Positions 1 to 4,978 of a DNA stretch of 5,488 nt are shown here, one piece after another. Within the stretch, counting starts at the first letter, position 1, and each line of letters starts with the position of its first letter. The DNA is from Gammaproteobacteria bacterium (GTDB lineage Bacteria; Pseudomonadota; Gammaproteobacteria; Steroidobacterales; Steroidobacteraceae), in contig JADLDF010000285.1 in the NCBI GenBank assembly GCA_020846815.1, positions 1 to 5,488 on the forward strand, given 5' to 3'. Below the pieces are notes generated by a model that worked only from the letters and a program-made list of their open reading frames with translations, made no database searches and had not been told where the DNA came from. A program made the translations under genes and the position numbers.

Positions 1-256
1 ATCATGAGGCCGGACGACTCCTGCGAAAGGGGGCCGGCGCAACGGTCGGCCCGGCGCAGCCTCGCACGATCCTGCGGTCTCGTCGGTGCGCTGGCCGTCC
101 GTATGTGTGCCTATTGCCGCCTCGGCATGCATGCCTCCGGTCGCACGTGCACCGGGAGGCCGGCATCCCGATCCCGGGTCCCCGCGACGAACGGCCGCGG
201 CTATTCTCAGCCCCGCCGGCGCGAGCTACGCTCGGGACAGGCTGGTGGAGGTGGGC
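1..256. other. Gene-free upstream region with clustered palindromes
   Basis: No reading frame here has the character of a protein: the open frames on both strands give arginine- and proline-rich translations typical of shadow frames in GC-rich DNA. What can be seen is a perfect 12-bp palindrome at 124-135 (GGCATGCATGCC), a perfect 8-bp palindrome at 143-150 (GCACGTGC), and several partly overlapping CGGGA/TCCCG inverted repeats at about 152-177. A weak -10-like hexamer TATTCT lies at 202-207, with no convincing -35 partner. This is presumably the 5' regulatory region of the gene starting at 257, but no specific regulator can be named. Confidence 0.5.
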
Positions 257-712
257 ATGGGCACTATACGCGTGATCGTCGCCGACACGTCCGGAGCGGA
301 TCTCTACGACCTCCCTGCGCGCCGTGCGGCGCTGCAGAAGGTGGGTTCGATCGCCAACGAGGGGGCCGCGCGCCATGAGCGCGATCTCGGCAGCGGTCCG
401 CCGGGCCGCGTGCTGAACCGCATCGCCGGAGCGCGCCACACGCTGCAGCCCCGTGAATCCCAGAAGCAGCACGCCACGGCGCGGTTCGCACGTACGCTGG
501 CCCGCGCGGCCGGCGTCAATGCGCGCTCACCCGGCGTCGACGGGCTGGTGCTGGTCGCATCGCCGCGCTTCCTGTCGGCGGTGAAGTCGCACCTGCCGAA
601 GTCGACGCTGTCGCGTGTCATCGGCGAGGTGCGCCTCAACCTCGTCGAGGCGCCACGCTCGGAGCTGCAGCAGCACGTGCGACGATGTCTGCCGCCGCCG
701 CCGATCCGCTGA
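257..712 (+). CDS. Host attachment family protein (PF10116-like)
   Basis: A 151-residue protein resembling the 'protein required for attachment to host cells' family, small proteins of about 140-150 residues whose fold is related to archaeal release-factor-like domains. Their molecular role is poorly defined despite the name. The N-terminus is a beta strand followed by a variable loop (IRVIVADTSGADLYDL, residues 4-19). A family-like central stretch (ESQKQHATARFARTLARAA, 67-85) corresponds to the helix before the core strand LVLVASPRFLSAVKSHL (97-113). The C-terminal segment (about 121-143) matches the usual VIGEV...DL/NLV...SELQQHVR ending. The ATG at 257 is chosen over an open-frame ATG at 86 because GGAGG at 247-251 sits 5 nt upstream, and homology-like sequence begins exactly there. 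The residues encoded before 257 are low-complexity. No signal peptide or membrane segment is seen, so it is probably cytoplasmic. The gene looks complete and is followed by a terminator-like hairpin, so it is probably a single-gene unit. Confidence 0.82.
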   Translation: MGTIRVIVADTSGADLYDLPARRAALQKVGSIANEGAARHERDLGSGPPGRVLNRIAGARHTLQPRESQKQHATARFARTLARAAGVNARSPGVDGLVLVASPRFLSAVKSHLPKSTLSRVIGEVRLNLVEAPRSELQQHVRRCLPPPPIR

Positions 713-782
713 ACACCGTCCACGTCCGCAACATGCCCGTCCCGGCGGGCGTGCGGGCGGGGCAGGGCCCGGCGCTGCTGCG

Positions 783-807
783 GGGCGATCAGGCGTTCTG
801 ATCGCCC
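783..807 (+). terminator. Terminator-like hairpin after the host-attachment gene
   Basis: A perfect 9-bp inverted repeat (GGGCGATCA / TGATCGCCC) with a 7-nt loop lies 70 bp after the stop codon of the upstream gene. The following bases (TCATCGTCTCTCG) are pyrimidine-rich but lack a true T run, so it is either a weak intrinsic terminator or simply an mRNA 3'-end-stabilising stem. It separates the host-attachment gene from the transporter gene on the same strand, which supports separate transcription units. Confidence 0.5.
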
Positions 808-852
808 TCATCGTCTCTCGTGCTGCCGGCGGGTGATGCAGCCGGTTAGGAT

Positions 853-880
853 CGGACATGGTTCGCAGATTCCATGTCCG
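853..880 (+). promoter_or_regulatory. Inverted repeat covering the transporter start codon
   Basis: A perfect 9-bp inverted repeat, CGGACATGG (853-861) and CCATGTCCG (872-880), with a 10-nt spacer. The ATG of the transporter gene (874-876) lies inside the right arm. As RNA, this would form a stem that hides the start codon. As DNA, the dyad resembles an operator half-site pair. A -10-like TAGGAT (847-852) lies just upstream, which would place an operator at the transcription start. No Shine-Dalgarno sequence stands at a proper distance before 874. An AGGA (848-851) is instead well spaced for the ATG at 858, which opens an 8-codon frame (MVRRFHVR, 858-884) ending past 874. Translational coupling or start-site masking is inference. 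Confidence 0.5.
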
Positions 881-1710
881 CTGACGCGTCCGCCGTCGCA
901 GCGCCACCCGGCGCGCGCACGCGGCTCGACACCTCGCTCTGTCTCGGCTGGGGCATCGGCGCGCTCGGCATGTCGCTGATGTTCGCCGCCACCAGCGTGC
1001 TGCTGCTGCGCTACCTGGTCGACTACGTCGGGATCGCGGCGGCCGTCGCCGGCCTGCTGATCAGTCTCGCGAGAATGTACGACGCGCTGATCGATCCGCT
1101 GGTCGGCGTGGCCAGCGATCGCACGCACAGTCGCTGGGGGCGCCGTCGCCCCTGGCTGCTCTGGGGCGGGCTGCTGTCGGCGACATCGTTCGTGATGATC
1201 TTCCACCTGGATGGCGTCGCCGACTCGCTGAAGGTGACCGCGGCGCTGTTCGTACTGCTGGCCAACGCCTCCGGCTACGCCTTGTTCAACGTGCCGTATC
1301 TCGCGATGCCCGGCGAGATGACCGACGACTATCACGAGCGCACGCGGCTGATGTCGTTTCGCGTCGCGGCGGTCGCGGCCGGACAGCTGTTCGCCTCCTC
1401 GGTCGGCCCGCTGCTGATCGTGCGCCTCGGTGGCGGCGCGACCGGTCACGAGCGCACCGCGTGGCTGCTCGGTGCGGGCATCTACACCATCGTCGAAAAG
1501 CTGTCGTTCTCGATCGGTCCGGCGCTGGTCGGCGTCGTGCTCGGCGCCAGCGGCTACGTCGCTTCGGCGAGCGGCGAGGCGATCCAGCCCGCTGCGGCGC
1601 TGCGCGCGATGTACGTCTGCATCGCCGTGCTGCCGGTGCTGTCGATCGCGGCCGGCTGCCTGCTGCTGCGCGGCTATCGGCTCGACGAGCGCGCCTTCGT
1701 CAGATCCTGA
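874..1710 (+). pseudogene. GPH-type MFS sugar symporter with internal deletion
   Basis: The 278-residue product is clearly a glycoside-pentoside-hexuronide (MFS_2) cation symporter, an inner-membrane family that imports sugars or glycosides with H+ or Na+. Family members are normally about 440-480 residues with 12 membrane helices. Residues 24-46, 55-77, 96-112, 122-145 and 163-185 form helices 1-5. The hallmark loop DPLVGVASDRTHSRWGRRRPW is at 74-94, and the helix 4-5 motif with NVPYLAMPGEMTDDYHERTRL at about 139-159. After GHERTAWLLGA (191-201), where helix 6 should continue, the sequence jumps to GIYTIVEKLSFSIGPALVGV (202-221), which belongs to the helix 11 region, then helix 12 (246-266) and a normal C-terminus. 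Roughly 170 residues (most of helix 6 through 10) are missing, yet the frame is kept; the join is near base 1474. About seven helices would remain, so the second half would be inverted and transport is unlikely. It faces a glycosidase remnant, consistent with a former sugar-use locus. The start at 874 is the only in-frame ATG after an upstream stop at 847. Confidence 0.75.
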
Positions 1711-2277
1711 TGCGCCGCAGGCCGAGCAGATCGCGTCCCGGCGCGATCGCGCAGCCGATGCCGCGGACCGGGTGCGCCAGATGGCTCGGGTCGGACCAGC
1801 CGTAGTAGTAGAGGCGCAGGTCGCGCGGCGTGGCCACGAGCCGCGGGTTCGCGGTACCGCCACCGTCCCAGGCGCCGCTGTGCCCGACCTGGAACACCGG
1901 CTGGTCGTGGAGGCGGCGCCAGAGGAGCGCATCGTCGGAGACCGCGACTGCGATGGAACGGCGTGCGCCGGTCTCGGCCCGCCCGTCCTTGGCGGTGTAT
2001 ACCATCAGCCAGCGCGGCCCGCCGGCGAGCGGATTGCGCAGCACATCGCGCGTGATCACGCCGCCGCCTTCGAAAGGCAGCGGATGGTGCCGCCATTCCA
2101 GATCGCCGGCCGGAGTCCAGGTCACGAGGTCGGTCGAGGTTGCGACGCGCGTGCGGTACCACCGGCCCTCGTGGTCGACGGTGGTGTAGTACAGGATGAA
2201 GCGCCGTCCGTCGTGGATGAAGTTCAGGAAGCCGGCGTAGACGTCGCCCTCGGGCACCTCGAGGATCGCGCCGCCGG
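1700..2277 (-). pseudogene. 5'-truncated glycosidase, five-bladed beta-propeller type
   Basis: About 190 residues of a protein resembling the GH43/GH32/GH130-like five-bladed beta-propeller glycosidases. Family-like features in order are a blade core with GFLNFIHDGRRFILYYTT (about bases 2245-2192), the typical STDLVTW turn (about 2137-2117), a VITRDVLRNP segment with PRWLMVYTAKDG (about 2056-1982), and HSGAWDGGGTANPRLVATPRDLRLYYYGW (about 1879-1797). Blades beginning '[S/T]xDxxxW' and 'xxYYxG' are characteristic, but I cannot assign a specific family or substrate. The usual N-terminal blade with the first catalytic Asp is absent: upstream of about 2277 this frame is only the shadow of the racemase gene, although it stays open to an ATG at 2431. 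The C-terminus (ending RRIRI) may be natural. The stop overlaps the convergent transporter gene by 11 bp. The context with a sugar symporter suggests carbohydrate breakdown. Judged non-functional as read. Confidence 0.68.
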
Positions 2278-2642
2278 CCGTGGCGCAGCGCCTGCTCGAA
2301 GGCGCCGTCGTTCGGCTCGAGCACCGGGATCGACAGCTCGCGCTGCACGGCTTCGATCGCCGGACCGACGGCGGAGCAGGTGAACAGCAGGGCTTCGGTG
2401 CGGCGGCCGCCGATGTCGCTGGCCGCGGCATGGCGGCCGAGAGCGAGAAAGCGCTCGATGATCGGCGCGCTCAGCCGGCCGTGTGCCGCGACGGCCGCCG
2501 ACAGCGAATCGTCGAGGACGTTGAAGGTCTCGGCCTGCGGCCAGTGCCGCGCGAACGCGGCGAGTATGGGCTCGATGGAGTCGCGCAGGGCGTGGATCAG
2601 CGCGATGCGCCGCGGTCGCGCCGGGACGGCCGGTGTGTTCAT
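2269..2642 (-). pseudogene. Asp/Glu racemase-family protein, 3'-truncated
   Basis: The first about 124 residues fit the aspartate/glutamate/hydantoin racemase superfamily (PF01177), cytosolic enzymes of about 220-240 residues that use two cysteines, one in each half, to invert or decarboxylate substrates. Visible marks are an N-terminal strand RRIALIHALRDSIEPI (11-26), the helix SAPIIERFLALGRHAA (58-73), the strand plus catalytic-Cys loop EALLFTCSAVGPAIEAVQ (83-100, Cys89), and IPVLEPNDGAFEQALRHGRR (105-124). Just where the second half should begin, the sequence changes to glycosidase-like code in another frame, near base 2275. The racemase frame itself runs on, open but meaningless, to a stop at 1674, so a 322-residue chimeric ORF exists on paper. 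The second Cys half is missing, so racemase activity is not expected. The ATG at 2642 lies 5 bp after the stop of the hydrolase fragment, suggesting a former operon. No strong Shine-Dalgarno sequence is seen. Confidence 0.7.
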
Positions 2643-2647
2643 GCCGG

Positions 2648-3262
2648 CTATCTTGCCGAAATCACCGGCAGCAGGAGCCAGCCCGGTCGTCCGGGACCGA
2701 AGTGCAGCGTCGTGCGTCCACCGAACACTTCCGGCGGGCGGTCGCGCGGATCGTCGTGCAGGAATGGGCCGCAGCCGCGCAGCTCGTTCTTGAAGTTCGA
2801 GAGCCGCGCGCCGGTCGACTTCGCGTACTCGTATTCCCTGCCGCGCAGGCTCAGGCCGATGCGGTAGCCCGCCGGCACCACGATGCAGGTCGGCCAGATC
2901 TCGATGTCGAGCGCCACCGGCACGCCCGGCTCCAGCGGCCCGGCGCGGTCGCGGGTGTGATAGGGCCGCCAGGGGCGCGACAGCTGCGGATCGAGGCGGC
3001 GGTGGGAGGCGCGCAGCCAGCCCTGGCCGATCGGCGTGTGCGGATCGATCGCGCCTTGGAAGCTGACCTCGGCGCCGTCCGGCGCGAACACCCGCCGCAC
3101 AGCGAACAGGTCGGCGTCGCGCGTCGACGAGGACACCCAGAGCTTCACCGCGGACGGCCCCGTGATCTCGGTCTCGCGCTCGAGCGGCGCGGTCAGGAAC
3201 GTGACACCGTCGCCCGACGCGTCGAAATCGAGACGCAGCTCGCCGGCGGGCGCTGCAGCCGC
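2648..3262 (-). pseudogene. S15/CocE-type hydrolase, C-terminal domain only
   Basis: About 200 codons encode the C-terminal jelly-roll domain (PF08530-like) of the X-Pro dipeptidyl-peptidase/CocE/NonD hydrolase family. These enzymes are usually about 550-650 residues, with an N-terminal alpha/beta-hydrolase domain carrying the Ser-Asp-His triad. Recognisable blocks are GDGVTFLTAPLERETEITGPSAVKLWVSSSTRDADLF (bases about 3214-3100), HTPIGQGWLRASHR (about 3037-2998) followed by PW and YHTRDRAGPLEPGVPVALDIEIWPT, and PAGYRIGLSLRGREYEY (about 2875-2827). The frame continues upstream of the GTG at 3148 with no stop, through family-like residues to about 3260. It then passes into a Gly-Ala tract encoded by a GGGGCC repeat and reaches a stop at 3332-3334. 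No credible ATG/GTG start exists: the GTG at 3148 falls in the middle of a beta strand. The catalytic domain is wholly absent and is not found elsewhere in the window. The stop at 2648-2650 lies 5 bp before the racemase fragment's ATG. Confidence 0.75.
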
Positions 3263-3271
3263 GAGCCTGCC

Positions 3272-3298
3272 GGCCCCGGCCCCGGCCCCGGCCCCGGC
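3272..3298. repeat. Hexanucleotide tract, (GGGGCC)4 on the minus strand
   Basis: Four complete GGCCCC units (3272-3295) plus a partial GGC on the + strand give four GGGG runs on the - strand, which is the minimum for an intramolecular G-quadruplex. In the hydrolase frame it encodes alternating Gly-Ala, extended by further GGC/GCG codons to about 3312. It lies exactly where the hydrolase fragment loses its family-like sequence, so it may be a low-complexity linker, a slippage product or an assembly break point. Confidence 0.8.
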
Positions 3299-3413
3299 GC
3301 CCGCGCCCGCACTAGCATCAATACCACTTACTTAGCGCGCAGCCAGTTTGGCAGCGCGAGGCTTCGAGATCGAGCGACATGTCGAGGCACCTTCAGCCAC
3401 GGATAGAATTAGG

Positions 3414-3458
3414 CCCGACTTTGACGTGCGCCGTGGAAAGGCGCGCGTCAAACTCGGG
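3414..3458 (+). repeat. Strong imperfect hairpin beside a transposase scar
   Basis: Two 19-nt arms (3414-3432 and 3440-3458) pair with one C-C mismatch (3419/3453) and one T-G wobble (3427/3445), around a 7-nt loop GTGGAAA. The arms begin CCCGACTTTGACG and end CGTCAAACTCGGG. It is not in a recognised gene and sits between the hydrolase remnant and the transposase sliver. It could be a REP-like or other interspersed palindromic element, a mobile-element end, or a bidirectional terminator for the decarboxylase gene, although it lies over 80 bp past that stop and has no T run. No attC core motif is recognisable. Confidence 0.55.
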
Positions 3459-3463
3459 TTCGA

Positions 3464-3522
3464 GCCATCGACCACGGCGATCAGGATGTCCTGGCAGCCG
3501 CGGGTCTTCAGGTCGTTCGTTT
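3464..3522 (-). mobile_element. IS256-family transposase remnant
   Basis: Read on the - strand, about 20 codons give AKTNDLKTRGCQDILIAVVDG. This closely fits the conserved IS256-family transposase stretch 'xxxLKxRGxxDILIAxxDGLKGF', which follows the second catalytic Asp region. Immediately after DG the expected LKGFPEAI is replaced by unrelated sequence (SNPSLTRAF...), so both sides of the match are lost. The local base composition drops in GC around 3300-3345 and 3520-3545, compatible with foreign DNA. No terminal inverted repeats or target-site duplications can be identified. This is a non-functional scar, and the call rests on one short motif. Confidence 0.55.
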
Positions 3523-3542
3523 TCGCAACAATCGGAATAGAT

Positions 3543-4925
3543 CTAGCGACCCCTGACCCGTGCCGCGGCCGCCAGCATCGCCTCGGCGCTGCGTTCTACG
3601 TCCGCGGCCGTGGTTGCCCAGGAACAGACGCTGATGCGCATCGCGGTGCGGCCCTGCCAGAGTGTGCCGCCACACCAGCAACTGCCTTCGCGCTGCACCT
3701 CCTGAATGACCCGCGTCGTCGTTGCCGGATCACCGAAGGACACCAGCACCTGGTTCAGCACGACCTCGTTGAGGACTTCGTAGCCACCCTCGGCCAGGCG
3801 CTGCGCGAAGCGCCGCGCCTGCCGGCAGTTGCGCTCGATCAGCTCGGCGACGCCGCGCCGGCCGAGCGCGCGCAGCGCGGCCCAGACCTCGACGCCGCGC
3901 GCGCGGCGCGACAGCTCGGGCGTGAAATCCGCGGGGTTGCGGGCGCTCGATTCAGTCGGCAGGTACTCGGCCGTGACCGCCATCGCCGCCGGCAGCACGC
4001 CCGGATGACGCACGAACGCGAGGCCGCTGTCGTAGGGCACGTTCAGCCACTTGTGCGCATCGGTCGCCCAGGAGTCCGCCTGCTCGATGCCGGCGGCGAG
4101 CGGCGCGAGCTCGTGCGAGGCGCGCGCCCAGAGGCCGAAGGCACCGTCGACGTGCACCCAGGCGCCGGCGGCATGTGCCGCGGCGCAGACCGCCGCGGCC
4201 GGATCGAAGGCGCCGGTGTTCAGGTTGCCGGCCTGCAGGCAGACGATCGTGGGACCCGACAGCCGCGGCAGCGCTTCGGCGCGCAGCCGGCCGGCGGCAT
4301 CGACCGGCACCCGCGTCAGACGCGTGCGGCCGAGGCCGAGCAGGCCGAGGGACTTCAACAACGTCGGGTGCACTTCGTCGCCGACGACGACCGTGATCGG
4401 CGGCGCGCCGAACAGCCCATCCGCTTCCACCGACCAGCCGACCTGCTGCAGCACCGCGTGGCGCGCTGCCGCAAGCGCCGTGAGGTTGGCGACGGTCGCG
4501 CCGGTGACGAAAGCGCCCTCGCTGGCGACCGGCAATCCGAGCAGCTCCTTGAGCCAGCCGAGCGCCACCGCTTCGAGTTTCGCGACGCCCGGAGTAACGC
4601 GTGCCAGCGCGGCATTCTGATCCCAGGCGCCGGCAAGCCAGTTCGCCGCCAGCGTCACCGGCAATGTGCCGCCGATCACGAAGCCGAAGAATCGCCGGCC
4701 GGCCATCGCCATGGTCGCGGGGGACACGAGTGCGTCGAGCAGTGCCAGCACCTCGGCTGGATCGCTTGCGCCCTCGGGCAGTGGCTCCTCGAGGCGCGCG
4801 AGCGCCGCCAGAGCCGCGGTCGAGGGCGCGACGCTGCGCGCATCGAGCCCGCCGAGATAGCGTCGGGCGCGTGCCGCCGCGTCGTCGAGCAGCGCGGCGG
4901 TCTGCAGGTCCTGGGGGTCGGTCAT
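3543..4925 (-). CDS. PLP-dependent group II amino-acid decarboxylase family protein
   Basis: A complete 460-residue cytosolic enzyme of the glutamate/aromatic-L-amino-acid/aspartate decarboxylase family (PF00282), close to the usual 450-490 length. Seen in order: the substrate/PLP region FFGFVIGGTLPV (79-90), a phosphate-binding TGATVANLTAL (141-151), HPTLLKSLGLLGLG (186-199) with His186 expected to stack on the cofactor ring, QAGNLNTGAFD (231-241), HVDGAFGLWA (258-267) with Asp260 pairing with the pyridine nitrogen, and ATDAHKWLNVPYDSG (287-301) with Lys292 as the Schiff-base lysine. The C-terminal RISVCSWATTAADV (430-443) is family-typical. All key residues are present, so it should be active, but the substrate cannot be read from sequence; some members of this subgroup are annotated only generically. 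The ATG at 4925 is chosen because GGAGGG lies 4-9 nt upstream (complement of 4930-4935) and homology begins there. The open frame extends to 5354 only as a shadow of the membrane gene. It follows that gene by 53 bp, probably in one operon. Confidence 0.88.
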   Translation of the reverse strand: MTDPQDLQTAALLDDAAARARRYLGGLDARSVAPSTAALAALARLEEPLPEGASDPAEVLALLDALVSPATMAMAGRRFFGFVIGGTLPVTLAANWLAGAWDQNAALARVTPGVAKLEAVALGWLKELLGLPVASEGAFVTGATVANLTALAAARHAVLQQVGWSVEADGLFGAPPITVVVGDEVHPTLLKSLGLLGLGRTRLTRVPVDAAGRLRAEALPRLSGPTIVCLQAGNLNTGAFDPAAAVCAAAHAAGAWVHVDGAFGLWARASHELAPLAAGIEQADSWATDAHKWLNVPYDSGLAFVRHPGVLPAAMAVTAEYLPTESSARNPADFTPELSRRARGVEVWAALRALGRRGVAELIERNCRQARRFAQRLAEGGYEVLNEVVLNQVLVSFGDPATTTRVIQEVQREGSCWCGGTLWQGRTAMRISVCSWATTAADVERSAEAMLAAAARVRGR

Positions 4926-4978
4926 CGCACCCTCCACAACAGTGGCCGGGCACCGCGCGGCACGCGGCCCCGGTGCGC

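Noticed and set aside
2..472. - strand frame of 156 codons at the left edge
   Set aside because: It is antisense to the host-attachment gene and its upstream region, with low-complexity Arg-rich translation and no motif.
685..801. A 38-codon + strand frame starting MSAAAADPLNTVHVRN and ending inside the terminator-like stem
   Set aside because: It has no ribosome-binding site, its first codons overlap the end of the host-attachment gene, and it matches no family I know. A real small protein is possible but unsupported.
808..1932. A 374-codon open frame on the - strand opposite the transporter
   Set aside because: Its composition (long runs of Gln, Arg, Asp, Ala) mirrors the hydrophobic transporter code on the other strand and shows no domain.
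2269..2290. Programmed frameshift linking the racemase and glycosidase parts
   Set aside because: No slippery heptamer or downstream stimulator is evident, and both parts lack whole essential halves, which a frameshift would not restore.
3405..3465. The hairpin as an integron attC site
   Set aside because: No GTTRRRY/RYYYAAC core sites flank the stem, and there is no cassette array or integrase.
3455..3475. GGTTCGAGCC resembling a tRNA T-loop followed by ACCA
   Set aside because: The flanking 5-nt arms do not pair as a T-stem and no acceptor, D or anticodon arms can be built upstream.
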